64,000 bases of DNA from CAYUZU01 sp964448675 (GTDB taxonomy: Bacteria; Planctomycetota; Phycisphaerae; UBA1845; Fen-1342). The notes beneath the pieces were generated by a model. That model saw only the letters and a program-made list of their open reading frames with translations, was not told where the DNA came from and made no database searches. The stretch covers positions 124,001 to 188,000 of the forward strand of contig CAYUZU010000001.1 in the NCBI GenBank assembly GCA_964448675.1, written 5' to 3'. This document shows, piece by piece, positions 17,531 to 25,650 of the stretch. The translations under genes were made by a program, and so were the position numbers. Within the stretch, counting starts at the first letter, position 1. Each line of letters begins with the position of its first letter.

Positions 17531-18004
17531 TTACTCGCTGACGAAGTCGCGTTCGGGGTTCTTGATCACCAGGACCGGGCACGGCGCGTGCTGGACGATG
17601 CGCTCGGCGGTGCTGCCGATGAGCACGTGCTGCAGGCCAGTGCGGCCATGGGTCGAGACGATCAGCAGGTCGATCTCGGCGTCCTGGGCGTAGGTGCAGA
17701 TGCCGGACCAGGGGTGCCCGAGGAAGACCTCCAGCGTGACGCCGTCGGTGCCGCCGAAGTGCGCCGCAACGAGTTCCTGCAGCCGCTGGCGACACGTGTT
17801 CACGAGCTCGTCATCGCCGTACTCGACCGGGACTTCGGTCGGGACGGCGGCCGCGAGGTCGGGCGGCATGGGCGGCGTGATCACGTGAATGACGTGCAGC
17901 GCGGCGCCGAACTGCTCGCGAAAGCCACGGGCGTATCTCGCGCCGTGCAGGGAGAGATCGGAGAAGTCGGTGGGCCAGAGGATTCGCTTCGGTTGCAGCA
18001 CCAT
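17531..18004 (-). CDS. Universal stress protein, UspA family
   Basis: 157 residues from the ATG at 18004, which has CGGAGTG upstream; an earlier in-frame start would add 15 residues lacking family similarity. It opens with KRILWPTDFSDLSLHGARYA and ends with STHGRTGLQHVLIGSTAERI, then APCPVLVI. The G-x2-G-x9-G-S pattern is the ATP-binding signature of the ATP-binding UspA class. These cytosolic proteins help survival under energy or oxidative stress. It lies between arcC and the VWA gene, all leftward. Confidence 0.93.
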   Translation of the reverse strand: MVLQPKRILWPTDFSDLSLHGARYARGFREQFGAALHVIHVITPPMPPDLAAAVPTEVPVEYGDDELVNTCRQRLQELVAAHFGGTDGVTLEVFLGHPWSGICTYAQDAEIDLLIVSTHGRTGLQHVLIGSTAERIVQHAPCPVLVIKNPERDFVSE

Positions 18005-18036
18005 GACGGGCACTCCGTTGATCGTGGGGCGCCCAC

Positions 18037-18042
18037 AGTATA
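18037..18042 (-). promoter_or_regulatory. Candidate -10 box of the stress-protein gene
   Basis: TATACT on the minus strand, about 30 bp before the ATG at 18004. A weak CTGACC-type -35 lies 18 bp further upstream, overlapping the end of arcC. This suggests the stress protein and the genes after it can be transcribed apart from arcC. Confidence 0.4.
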
Positions 18043-18062
18043 ACTGCAACGCAGCGAGGAGG

Positions 18063-19031
18063 TCAGCCGGGGACGATGGTCGTGCCGCTTTCGCCGACGA
18101 GGGCCTGCGCCATGTGCTCGATGTCGCAGATGACGACGCGGGCGTCGTCGGGGTCGCAGTCGCGCAGGAACTCGATGGCGGCTTCGATCTTGGGGCCCAT
18201 CGAGCCGGGCGGAAACTGGCCGGCTTCGAGGTGGCGCTGCGCTTCGCTCGCGGTCATGCGGGCCAGCGGCTGCTCGTTCGGTTCGCCGTAGTTTAGCGCG
18301 ACCTTCTCAACGCTGGTGACGATCAGCAGGGCCGGGGCGTCAAGGGCGCGGCCCACCATGGCAGCGGTGCGGTCCTTGTCGATGACGGCCTCGACGCCGA
18401 ACCAGTGGCCCGTCGCGTCGCGCGCGACGGGGATGCCGCCACCGCCGCCGGCCACCAGCAGCTCACGCCCGTCCACGAGCTTGCGGACGAGGTCGGCCTC
18501 GACGATCGACTTGGGCGCGGGCGAGGGCACCACGCGGCGGTAGCCCTGGCGCGGGACCTGGATCATCTGCCAGCCGTGCGCGCGTTGCAACTGCTCGGCC
18601 TTGTCCTTGCGATAGAAGCTGCCGATGGGTTTGGTCGGGTTCTGGAAGGCCGGGTCGTCCGGGTCGACCTCGACCGCGGTGACCAGTGCGGTGAAGCGGC
18701 GGTCGACGCCGCGGTCGGCCAGAGCGTTGTTGCAGCACTGGGCGATCATATAGCCCATGCCGCCCTGGGTGTGGGCGCCGCAGATATGCAGCGGCAGGCG
18801 ATAGAGTTCGCGCGCAGCAAGCTCTACACGGCGGAGGACGTTGCCGACCTGCGGGCCGTTGCCGTGCGTGACCACGAGCTGGTAGCCGAGGTCCACCAGG
18901 CCCGCCAGATGCTGTGCGGTGTAGCTGGTGTTCTCGAATTGCTGGGTGACGTTGCCTTCCTGTCCGGGGCGCGAGATCGCGTTTCCGCCGAGCGCGACAA
19001 CGATCAGTTCTTTTCGGTACCAGAGGTCCAC
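18063..19031 (-). CDS. arcC: Carbamate kinase
   Basis: About 322 residues if translation starts at GTG 19031, the only good start near the family N-terminus (LIVVALGGNAISRPGQ). A longer reading from 19133 adds 34 residues that do not fit. Other family motifs are VVTHGNGPQVGN, GGMGYMIAQ, ALVTAVEVDPDDPAF (the carbamate-kinase substrate loop), VAGGGGGIPVARDATG and GSMGPKIEAAIEFL. The enzyme makes ATP and carbamate from carbamoyl phosphate, usually in arginine or agmatine fermentation; no arcA or arcB is nearby. No ribosome-binding site precedes the GTG, but a -10 box does, so the mRNA may be leaderless. Confidence 0.93.
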   Translation of the reverse strand: MDLWYRKELIVVALGGNAISRPGQEGNVTQQFENTSYTAQHLAGLVDLGYQLVVTHGNGPQVGNVLRRVELAARELYRLPLHICGAHTQGGMGYMIAQCCNNALADRGVDRRFTALVTAVEVDPDDPAFQNPTKPIGSFYRKDKAEQLQRAHGWQMIQVPRQGYRRVVPSPAPKSIVEADLVRKLVDGRELLVAGGGGGIPVARDATGHWFGVEAVIDKDRTAAMVGRALDAPALLIVTSVEKVALNYGEPNEQPLARMTASEAQRHLEAGQFPPGSMGPKIEAAIEFLRDCDPDDARVVICDIEHMAQALVGESGTTIVPG

Positions 19032-19037
19032 GTTCAG

Positions 19038-19043
19038 AGTATA
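19038..19043 (-). promoter_or_regulatory. Candidate -10 box for a leaderless arcC mRNA
   Basis: TATACT on the minus strand ends 6 bp before GTG 19031, so transcription would begin at the start codon itself. No good -35 is visible. This fits the lack of a ribosome-binding site. Confidence 0.4.
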
Positions 19044-19192
19044 CGGACGGAACGGTGTGGATCCTATAGGCGCAACCGTGTGCGTTGCGCGAATTCGGTG
19101 CGTGGCGGGCATTTGTCGGCGCGAGGCGCACAATCGGCGCGGCCGGCGACTATACTGCAGCGGCGCGCTGCAGCGACGTTTCAGTCTTGATC

Positions 19193-20032
19193 ATGTGCAA
19201 ACCGTCCGAACAAGACGATCAGCCCGTCGAGCCGCTGGAGTTGCTCACCGGCGCCGCGCCCTGCGAGCCGCACCCCGCGCCGCCCGAGCCCGACGCCGCC
19301 GCGCGGCCGTCTCTGGCCGGGCTGGCGCGCCGTTCGCAGGCGGCGTGCCGGCCGAAGTACAAGTGTCTCGGCTGCGGTTATCCGATTCGCGACGATGGCG
19401 ACCTGCGCTGCACCGAGTGTGGCCGCGAGCACGACGAGGATACGCTCCGCTACTGGACCTATGGTTACGAGCGTATTCGCTTCGGCTACGTGATCTGGGT
19501 GGCGCAGCTGATCCTGGTGCTGAAGCTCCTCGTGCTGCCGGAGTACTTTCATATGGCGCGGATCGCCGCGGCGATCGCCGCCGGCTCGGCGTGTCTGACC
19601 GCGTGGCGCGGCAAGCAGACGGGGCCGCTAGGGATTCTGGCCGCGGGGGGCGTGACGCTGGCGGCCGTGCTGCTGCTGGTGTCCGCCTGGTCGCGCGATT
19701 CGGTGATGTACTACCTGGTCGAGATGGTCGTGGCTTGCCTGCTGGTGGTGTCGATGCTGCGGGACCCGTGGGGCGGCAGGATCGGGGCGACCCTGTTCGG
19801 GACGGGGTCGGCACTGGTGGTCATGATGGGGGCGGTGGTTTTCTGTATCGCGGTCGGCGTGGTGCGGGACGTAGCAGGTGATACCGCTGTGACGCTGCCG
19901 GCGGGCGGGGACATGCCGCTGTTGGGGTTCTTCGTTCCCCACGCCGCCTCGGTGGGTGTGTGGCTGTTCGCGTGGTGGGCGTTGCGCGACGTCCGCGCCC
20001 TGCTGCTGCGCCGGCCAGATTGGGACAGTTAG
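19193..20032 (+). CDS. Zinc-ribbon membrane protein of planctomycete type
   Basis: 279 residues from ATG 19193; a -10-like TATACT at 19151-19156 makes earlier in-frame starts unlikely. The soluble N-terminus (1-60, Pro/Ala-rich) is followed by a zinc ribbon, CLGCGYPIRDDGDLRCTECG, and then six or seven hydrophobic segments from about residue 100 to 270. This CxxCGY...CxECG ribbon joined to membrane helices is very common in Planctomycetota but has no assigned function. Two further proteins of this general type occur among the RHS remnants at 24.2 and 27.6 kb. Confidence 0.75.
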   Translation: MCKPSEQDDQPVEPLELLTGAAPCEPHPAPPEPDAAARPSLAGLARRSQAACRPKYKCLGCGYPIRDDGDLRCTECGREHDEDTLRYWTYGYERIRFGYVIWVAQLILVLKLLVLPEYFHMARIAAAIAAGSACLTAWRGKQTGPLGILAAGGVTLAAVLLLVSAWSRDSVMYYLVEMVVACLLVVSMLRDPWGGRIGATLFGTGSALVVMMGAVVFCIAVGVVRDVAGDTAVTLPAGGDMPLLGFFVPHAASVGVWLFAWWALRDVRALLLRRPDWDS

Positions 20033-20086
20033 CGCCGGCCGGGTCCCGCGCCGGGGGGCGATCGGCGAGGCGTCGTCGCGCGGCTA

Positions 20087-20121
20087 GCGAGGCGATGGCC
20101 TGTGCCTGCCGATCGCCTCGC
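20087..20121. terminator. Bidirectional terminator hairpin
   Basis: GCGAGGCGAT and ATCGCCTCGC form a perfect 10-bp stem with a 15-base loop. It lies in the 135-bp gap between two convergent genes and can serve both. No long T-tract follows. Confidence 0.55.
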
Positions 20122-20167
20122 CAACCAGGAGTGAGTGGGTACTCCTGTTCCTATTCTACGCACGGGG

Positions 20168-21019
20168 TCAACGGCGGTTCATGGCCTGCTGTCGCAGCGC
20201 GGCGATGCGCTCCTGGGTGTCCGGGTGGGTGGCGAACAGCGACCCCACGCCGCCGCGGGCCGCCAGCGGCTCCATGATGTACATGTTGTTGAACGCCGGC
20301 GGCGTATCCGTCGGAATCCGCTGGTTGCCGGCCTCCAGTCGCTGGAGCGCGCGGGCCAGTTTCATCGGATCGCCCGCCAGCTCGCCGCCGTAGGAATCCG
20401 CCGCGAACTCGCGCTGCCGCGAGATCGCCGCCTGGATCAGTCCCGCCGCCAGCGGCGCCAGGATCATCATCGCCAGGGCCCCGATCGCACCCAGCGGGTT
20501 GTCCCGGCTGCGCCCGCCGAAGAACAGCAGGAACCAGCCGAGCATGCTGATCATCCCGGCGAGCACGGCGGCAATGGTGCTGATCAGCATGTCGCGGTGG
20601 CGGATGTGGGCCAGCTCGTGGGCGACCACGCCCTCGATCTCGTCGCGGGGGAAGTTGCGCAGCATGCCCTCAGTGATGGCCACCACGGAATGCTGCGGGC
20701 TGCGACCCGTGGCGAAGGCGTTGGGCGCCGGCTGCGGGCAGACGTACACCCGCGGCTTGGGCAGCCCGGCCCGCTCGGCCAGACGCTCCACCATCTCGTG
20801 CAGCCAGGGCAACTCCTGCGGCGCGACCTCCTGGGCCCGCATGGCGGTGAGGGCGATCTTGTCGGAGTAGAAGAAGGCGATCAGGTTTCCCAGACCGCCA
20901 AAGATGAACCCCATGATCACGCCGTGAATGCTGTTGGTCACGAAGAACCCGATGCCCATGCACAGGGCCATCAGGCTGCCGAGCAGCATCGCCGTCTTGA
21001 CGTTGTTGATCAGTCGCAT
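20168..21019 (-). CDS. htpX: HtpX, membrane zinc metalloprotease
   Basis: 283 residues from ATG 21019, which has GGAAAGGA upstream. Two N-terminal helices (about 8-26 and 30-50) precede the cytosolic M48 domain with VYVCPQPAPNAFATGRS and the zinc motif VVAHELAHIRHRDML; two more hydrophobic segments follow, and the third ligand is in REFAADSYGGEL. HtpX degrades misfolded inner-membrane proteins, often under heat or envelope stress control. The length matches the family (280-300). A strong hairpin at 21071-21090 lies in its leader region. Confidence 0.95.
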   Translation of the reverse strand: MRLINNVKTAMLLGSLMALCMGIGFFVTNSIHGVIMGFIFGGLGNLIAFFYSDKIALTAMRAQEVAPQELPWLHEMVERLAERAGLPKPRVYVCPQPAPNAFATGRSPQHSVVAITEGMLRNFPRDEIEGVVAHELAHIRHRDMLISTIAAVLAGMISMLGWFLLFFGGRSRDNPLGAIGALAMMILAPLAAGLIQAAISRQREFAADSYGGELAGDPMKLARALQRLEAGNQRIPTDTPPAFNNMYIMEPLAARGGVGSLFATHPDTQERIAALRQQAMNRR

Positions 21020-21070
21020 CTTCGTCCGTCCTTTCCAAACGGGGCGGGTCGGCTCGCGGCCCGCCACAAC

Positions 21071-21090
21071 GACGGCGCGCTCGCGCCGTC
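21071..21090. promoter_or_regulatory. Hairpin upstream of htpX
   Basis: GACGGCGC, loop GCTC, GCGCCGTC: a perfect 8-bp stem about 52 bp before the htpX start. It may be an operator, an mRNA leader hairpin or a terminator of an upstream transcript. The rest of the 332-bp divergent gap (21020-21351) holds no gene. Confidence 0.35.
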
Positions 21091-21299
21091 CGTTCGACAC
21101 CGGATCGCAAGCAACGCCCGTGCCAGGCGGCTGTCCTGGGCGCGTTTTCGGACCTGCCGGTGGCAACCGCGTTGTCAGATGATAGTTACCGTCCGACCGC
21201 CCGGCCGGTTCGCGCCGCGGACATGGTTGCACACCGACCCAGGCCCTGTCAAAATGGCCGCCGTGCGCGGTTGAGGCCGCCTGGGTGGCATCCGGGCCC

Positions 21300-21328
21300 T
21301 TGGGCGGCGGCGTGGGCGGGATTAGAAT
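21300..21328 (+). promoter_or_regulatory. Predicted promoter of the lipoprotein-eno operon
   Basis: TTGGGC (21300-21305), 17 bp, TAGAAT (21323-21328), with the start of transcription about 15-18 bp before the ATG at 21352. Confidence 0.5.
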
Positions 21329-21351
21329 TCGCGCGTTGATTCGTGATCCGC

Positions 21352-21813
21352 ATGGAGGCATCGGTGCGCTTGGCTCGCAACCCCCGGCCTGGTCCGTACG
21401 TTCGGCTCGCCCTGCTCGGGGTGGCGGCCGTGTTGTGCAGCGCTGCGCAATGCCGCCAGCAGGGGACCTTCAGCGACTATGACGTGTTGCATGGCACCGT
21501 GCAGCGGCTGCGGCCCGAGTCCAGCGAACTGGTCGTCGCCGCGACCAACCCGTGGTCCGACCAGAGCAGGACCGTCACGCTGAACTGCCTCACCACCAGC
21601 GACACCGAGATCTACGTCAACGACCGCTTCTGCAGCTTCGAGGCCATCGCGATTGGCGACCAGGTCGAGCTGATCGGCTATCGCGAGTCCAATACCCGCG
21701 GCGAGCGCTTCGTGGTCGTGCTGGCCAATATCCAGCGCAACAGCAAGCTGCCCCCGCCGCCGGAGATCGTACCGCCCAGCGACAACAACGAGGCCAACGC
21801 CGAGGAGAGCTGA
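21352..21813 (+). CDS. Small putative lipoprotein upstream of enolase
   Basis: 153 residues from ATG 21352 (a GTG three codons earlier is possible). A signal sequence (VRLALLGVAAVLCSAAQC) ends in a plausible lipid-anchor Cys. The mature part is a compact beta-rich domain with two further cysteines (LNCLTTSDTEI and DRFCSFEA) and ends in a Pro/Asn/Glu-rich tail. The segment AIAIGDQVELIGYRESNTRG resembles an OB-fold strand-turn pattern, but that is only a visual impression. It stops 2 bp before eno, so the two are translated from one mRNA, an unusual partner for enolase. Confidence 0.65.
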   Translation: MEASVRLARNPRPGPYVRLALLGVAAVLCSAAQCRQQGTFSDYDVLHGTVQRLRPESSELVVAATNPWSDQSRTVTLNCLTTSDTEIYVNDRFCSFEAIAIGDQVELIGYRESNTRGERFVVVLANIQRNSKLPPPPEIVPPSDNNEANAEES

Positions 21814-21815
21814 CC

Positions 21816-23108
21816 ATGTCTGACGCCCCATTGATCGAGACCATTCGCGCCCGCGAGATTCTGGATTCGCGCGGCAACCCCACCGTCGAAGCCGACGTTC
21901 TGCTCGAGGACGGCACCTTCGCGACGGCCGCCGTCCCCAGTGGTGCCTCCACCGGCGAGAACGAAGCGGTCGAACTGCGCGATGGTGACAAGAAACGGTA
22001 CCTCGGCAAGGGCGTGCTCAACGCGGTGAAGAACGTCAACGAGCAGATCGCCCCCGCGCTATGCGATCTCGACCCGCGGCTGCAAGAGGAGATCGATCGC
22101 CGCATGATCGAGTTGGACGGTACGCCCAACAAGGGCAAGCTCGGCGCGAACGCGATCCTGGCGGTGTCGGCCGCCGTCGCCAAGGCCGCCGCCGCCTGGG
22201 CCGGGCTGCCGCTGTATCGCTATCTGGGCGGGGCCTCCGGGCACGTGCTGCCGGTGCCGATGATGAACATTCTCAACGGCGGCAAGCACGCGGACAGCAA
22301 CGTCGACTTTCAGGAGTTCATGGTGCAGCCGTGGGGCGCGAGCTGCTTCCGTGAAGGCCTGCGCATGGGCGCCGAGATCTTCCACAGCCTCAAGGCCGTG
22401 CTGAAGGACCGCGGCTACAACACGGCCGTTGGTGACGAGGGCGGCTTCGCGCCGAGCCTCAAGAGCAACGACGAAGCGCTCGAGGTCATTGCCATCGCCG
22501 TCGAGAAGGCCGGCTACAAGCTCGGCGACGATGTGCATATCGCGCTCGACCCCGCGACCAGCGAGATGTGGGACGCCGACAAGGGCCAGTACCAGTTCTT
22601 CAAGTCGCAGCCGGACCGCTATGCCACCAGCGACGAGCTGATCGACATGTGGGCGGGCTGGTGCGACAAGTACCCGATCCGCAGCATCGAGGACGGCCTG
22701 TCCGAGCACGACTGGACCGGCTGGCAGAAGCTGACGGCCAAGCTCGGCGACAAGACGCAACTTGTCGGTGACGACCTGTTCGTCACCAACGTCAAGTATC
22801 TCGAGCGCGGCATCCAGGAGAAGAGCGCCAACGCCATCCTGATCAAGATCAACCAGATCGGCACGCTGAGCGAGACATTCAACGCGATCAACCTGGCGAT
22901 GCGCAACGGCTTCGCGTCGGTCATCAGCCATCGCAGTGGCGAGACCGAAGACACGACGATCGCCGATCTCGCCGTCGCAACCAACGCCGGCCAGATCAAG
23001 ACCGGCAGCGCATCGCGTAGCGACCGCATTGCCAAATACAACCGCCTGCTGCGGATCGAAGAGGAGCTCGGCGACGACGCGGTCTATGGCGCCACCTTCT
23101 GGCGGTAG
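21816..23108 (+). CDS. eno: Enolase
   Basis: 430 residues from ATG 21816, with CGAGGAG upstream; longer readings of the frame run into the preceding gene. Enolase converts 2-phosphoglycerate to phosphoenolpyruvate with Mg2+. Signature segments: REILDSRGNPTVEADVLL, VPSGASTGENEAVELRDGD, NGGKHADSNVDFQEFMV, VGDEGGFAPSL, and the C-terminal family signature near LIKINQIGTLSET followed by SHRSGETEDTTIADLAVAT. Catalytic Lys and the SGETED loop are intact. It is followed after 122 bp by an FtsB-like gene. Confidence 0.98.
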   Translation: MSDAPLIETIRAREILDSRGNPTVEADVLLEDGTFATAAVPSGASTGENEAVELRDGDKKRYLGKGVLNAVKNVNEQIAPALCDLDPRLQEEIDRRMIELDGTPNKGKLGANAILAVSAAVAKAAAAWAGLPLYRYLGGASGHVLPVPMMNILNGGKHADSNVDFQEFMVQPWGASCFREGLRMGAEIFHSLKAVLKDRGYNTAVGDEGGFAPSLKSNDEALEVIAIAVEKAGYKLGDDVHIALDPATSEMWDADKGQYQFFKSQPDRYATSDELIDMWAGWCDKYPIRSIEDGLSEHDWTGWQKLTAKLGDKTQLVGDDLFVTNVKYLERGIQEKSANAILIKINQIGTLSETFNAINLAMRNGFASVISHRSGETEDTTIADLAVATNAGQIKTGSASRSDRIAKYNRLLRIEEELGDDAVYGATFWR

Positions 23109-23230
23109 CGCCCGGACGCGGCTCCGGACGACCTGGCATGGCACAGCGCCGCTTTGTCTGGCAGGTAGGGCATGGCTCTGCTTCGTCCTGTAGCGTCCGG
23201 GCACCGCGCCGGACAGACTGGTAAACGCAC
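23109..23230. repeat. Intergenic repeat element between eno and the ftsB-like gene
   Basis: On the minus strand this gap contains GCAGAGCCATGCCCTACC, closely matching three tandem units at 28724-28841 (for example GCAGAGCTATGCCCTACC). The gap also holds GTCCGG-type complementary segments at both ends, so it may fold. It looks like a member of a dispersed intergenic repeat family. Confidence 0.45.
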
Positions 23231-23767
23231 ATGGCACGCTCACGAGTCACCGAAACCCTGCTGTTCTGGACCATGGCGCTGCTGGGTGGCAGTGTGCTGG
23301 CGGCGTGCCTCGTCCTGCCGCCGTGGCTCGAGTACGAAGCGCAGCGCCAGCGCCTCATCGCCGCCAGCGACTATGTCGCCGACCTCGAATACCGCCTCGT
23401 TGCCGCCCACAAGCAGATCGAGCATCTCGAACACGACCGCGACTATCTCCTCCGCCTGGCGCGCGAGGAGTTCGGCGAACAGCTCGTGCCCGGCGACGGC
23501 GAGTCCGTGCCGGTTGCGCCGGGCCCGGAGAACGAACCGCGGGAGTCGCTTGTGGCCCAGCACGCCCCGCCCCTGCCGCCGGAGGAAGAGGTCGTGCCGC
23601 CGCTGCCACGTTTCGTGGCCGACGTGCTGCACGAGCACCCGCAGGTTTACCTGTTTGTCAACGGCACGACGCGGCCGGTGATCATGATCGCCGGCGGCGT
23701 GCTGCTGCTGACGGCGGTCGTGCTGCTGGGGCGGCCGGCCGCGCGGGGTAACAAGGTCACAACGTAG
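23231..23767 (+). CDS. FtsB/DivIC-like septum formation initiator protein
   Basis: 178 residues. An N-terminal helix (about 10-31, LLFWTMALLGGSVLAACLVL) leads into a coiled coil (about 34-80, YEAQRQRLIAASDYVADLEY, then AAHKQIEHLEHDRDYLLRLA) followed by REEFGEQLVPGDGE, the usual FtsB/DivIC ending. Proteins of this family join the divisome at the septum. Unlike classic FtsB (about 100 residues) it has an extra Pro/Glu-rich linker and a second membrane helix near the C-terminus (VIMIAGGVLLLTAVVLLG). It follows eno, as ftsB does in many bacteria. Confidence 0.8.
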   Translation: MARSRVTETLLFWTMALLGGSVLAACLVLPPWLEYEAQRQRLIAASDYVADLEYRLVAAHKQIEHLEHDRDYLLRLAREEFGEQLVPGDGESVPVAPGPENEPRESLVAQHAPPLPPEEEVVPPLPRFVADVLHEHPQVYLFVNGTTRPVIMIAGGVLLLTAVVLLGRPAARGNKVTT

Positions 23768-23908
23768 CAGGGAACGCGTGTAACAACGTAACAAGGCAAG
23801 CGGGGAACAACGTAACGAGTGTGGGCGGCGCGCACCTGCGCACGATGCAAACCCCTGCCGCAAGGCACCGGGCCCGGCACCAGTCGGCGGGCCGTGCATC
23901 CGCGCCCG
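23768..23908. other. Low-complexity spacer before the RHS remnants
   Basis: The first 55 bases repeat variants of GTAACAACGTAACAAGG, the same words that end the preceding gene. No gene is seen. It marks the junction between the eno cluster and the RHS remnant region. Confidence 0.4.
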
Positions 23909-24157
23909 CGGCGCTTTGTCTGGGGCCTGGACCTGGCCGGGCAGCTCGGCCTGCTGAACTCACTGGAGGCCGCCGGCGGGATCGGCGGCCTGCTGGCGGT
24001 GTGTGACCCGAACGACCCGTGCGATCCGGCCGACACGGCGGGCGAGTTCGTGTACACTTACGATGCGAACGGCAACGTCGGGCAGTTGATCGGCCTGACG
24101 CCGACGATGAATACACTGCTGACACAGCAATGGCACCGCGAGGATCGTTCGCCATGA
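23909..24157 (+). pseudogene. RHS core remnant 1 (truncated)
   Basis: In frame from about 23909 the translation gives RRFVWGLDLAGQ, GGIGGLLAVCDPNDPCDPAD and then FVYTYDANGNVGQLI, all hallmarks of the RHS core that precedes toxin tips. The core breaks off there and is followed by a 16-codon tail (MNTLLTQQWHREDRSP) and a stop. No credible start is present. Positions 23949-24171 are repeated at 27385-27607 with 13 mismatches and no gap (counted by eye), tail included, so both copies descend from one already truncated fragment. Confidence 0.75.
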
Positions 24158-24171
24158 CAGTGCCACCTGCC
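23949..24171 (+). repeat. 223-bp direct repeat, copy 1
   Basis: Partner at 27385-27607, about 94% identical, same length. The repeat starts at GCCTGCTGAACTC and ends at GTGCCAC(C/T)TGCC, just past the stop of the truncated RHS frame. The two copies bracket the zinc-ribbon gene, the RHS tip gene, the inverted-repeat element and the secreted protein gene (a 3.2-kb interval). Confidence 0.85.
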
Positions 24172-24227
24172 CTCTACTGTGGCTTGCAAGGGTTAGGTCG
24201 CGCAGCCGGTTGCGGGATGCAATTCTA

Positions 24228-24569
24228 ATGATCGGACGGCTTTCTGAGGGTTGGGCTCTTTCGGCCGGCCTTGTCTGGCTCGCAAGTGGCATTCTTGTGA
24301 CATGGATACTCTCAGGGCTGGCGAAGATAGGCGGGATCGTCAACGTCGCGCTTGGGCTGACGCTCATCTCAGTCGTTGTATTCAAGCGTTTGGCCATGTG
24401 GTTCAAACGAGCACGCGAACGAGAACGCCAGGAGCAAGGCCGCTGCCGCCATTGCGGGTACAGCCTCACCGGCAACGTGAGCGGCACGTGTCCCGAGTGC
24501 GGCGAACTTGTGGAAGAAGCTGACTCGCCGATCACCCGCGCCGATGAGGACTGGGTCGGCGATTCATGA
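24228..24569 (+). CDS. Small zinc-ribbon membrane protein, RHS cassette gene
   Basis: 113 residues from ATG 24228 (a TTG six codons earlier is possible). Two hydrophobic helices (about 10-28 and 32-52) are followed by a basic linker (KRARERERQEQG) and a zinc ribbon, CRHCGYSLTGNVSGTCPECG. The stop overlaps the start of the RHS tip gene by ATGA. Its position directly before a toxin-like tip and between RHS remnants makes it a candidate immunity or chaperone protein, but immunity genes normally follow their toxin, so it may belong to a lost upstream tip. Base composition is visibly less GC-rich than the flanking housekeeping genes. Confidence 0.65.
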   Translation: MIGRLSEGWALSAGLVWLASGILVTWILSGLAKIGGIVNVALGLTLISVVVFKRLAMWFKRARERERQEQGRCRHCGYSLTGNVSGTCPECGELVEEADSPITRADEDWVGDS

Positions 24570-25645
24570 CGTTATGCAGTAGCCCGGCCGACACGGTGGG
24601 CGACTTCGTGTACACTTACGACGCCAACGGCAACGTCGGGCAGTTGATCGACGGGACGCCGACGAGTTGGGACGCGGGGACGGTGATGGTCGCGCGGTAC
24701 GAATACGACCCCTACGGCAAGGTGACGCAGTCGGCCGGCAGCTACGCCGCCGCCAACCCGTTCCGCTTCAGCACGAAGTGGTTCGATGCCGAGACCGGCT
24801 TCGGCTACTGGGGCGAGCGGTACGACTGGCCCGAGCTCGGCCGCTGGCTCAACCGCGATCCGATCGAAGAAGCCGGCGGGGTGAATCTCTACGCATATGC
24901 GATGAACGCACCCACATACCTCTGGGATGTGGGTGGCTTGTGCGTGCTCAGTTCGGCCGATACGACCTGCGCAAAGGAAGGGAACACGTGCGAGGACGAG
25001 ATACCCCCCGGTTTTGGGAAGTGGCCCGGCATAGGCGAAGACGTCCCGCCGCCTGGTATTGACGAGTGGCCACGGTGGGACCGGCGAAAGCGACAGCCCG
25101 CACCTTGGGGCACGTGTAAGAAGACAAGCTGTCGGGAACGCTGCGGACAGTCGACGGCCAAGGGATTGCAGGCATGCGAAGACGGTGAACCATGCTACTG
25201 TATCTGCTCGAACAGGATATACCCCGAGGGATGGGAGCGGCGCCCTGGACGAGCCAAGTTCGGTGAGATCGCGGAGAGGTGCGCTGTGGCGCATGAGAAG
25301 GTCCATCTCGATAACGTCCAGTGTGAAGGCGACCAGATTGTGAGGCCTCCAGACGGGGGATACGAGGAATGCAAGGCGGATATGGCTGGGCTACTTTGCG
25401 TGGAAGTACACATGGATGAGTGTGCGGAGCTGCGGCGTGGGAAGTGTGATTGCCTGAATCGACTGTCCGGGTATGTAGGCGTGAAAGGAACGGAGGGCTG
25501 GAACCCCTGTGTGCCGGACGAGAAACTAGGGGAGCCGGCATGCCCAGAGAAGAACGCCGCCGATTGCAAGAGCGTTTTGGATAGGGTCAGAAAGAAGCTT
25601 CGCGCACTGCGCGAAAAGCACGGGTGCTTGAACAAAGGCTCGTAG
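24566..25645 (+). CDS. RHS core end fused to a Cys-rich HExxH metallopeptidase-like tip
   Basis: 359 residues. Residues 1-125 are the final part of an RHS core: FVYTYDANGNVGQLIDGTPT, YEYDPYGKVTQ, NPFRFSTKWFDAETGFGYWG and the core-ending GRWLNRDPIEEAGGVNLYAY. The remaining 230 residues are a different, cysteine-rich domain with CAVAHEKVHLDNVQCEG (HExxH zinc motif) and, 30 residues on, ECKADMAGLLC, whose Glu could be the third ligand. In RHS polymorphic toxins the region after the DPxG-like boundary is the toxin. The gene lacks the large RHS shell, so it is probably a displaced tip; it may still be expressed through ATGA coupling to the gene before it. Confidence 0.75.
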   Translation: MTLCSSPADTVGDFVYTYDANGNVGQLIDGTPTSWDAGTVMVARYEYDPYGKVTQSAGSYAAANPFRFSTKWFDAETGFGYWGERYDWPELGRWLNRDPIEEAGGVNLYAYAMNAPTYLWDVGGLCVLSSADTTCAKEGNTCEDEIPPGFGKWPGIGEDVPPPGIDEWPRWDRRKRQPAPWGTCKKTSCRERCGQSTAKGLQACEDGEPCYCICSNRIYPEGWERRPGRAKFGEIAERCAVAHEKVHLDNVQCEGDQIVRPPDGGYEECKADMAGLLCVEVHMDECAELRRGKCDCLNRLSGYVGVKGTEGWNPCVPDEKLGEPACPEKNAADCKSVLDRVRKKLRALREKHGCLNKGS

Positions 25646-25650
25646 ATGCG

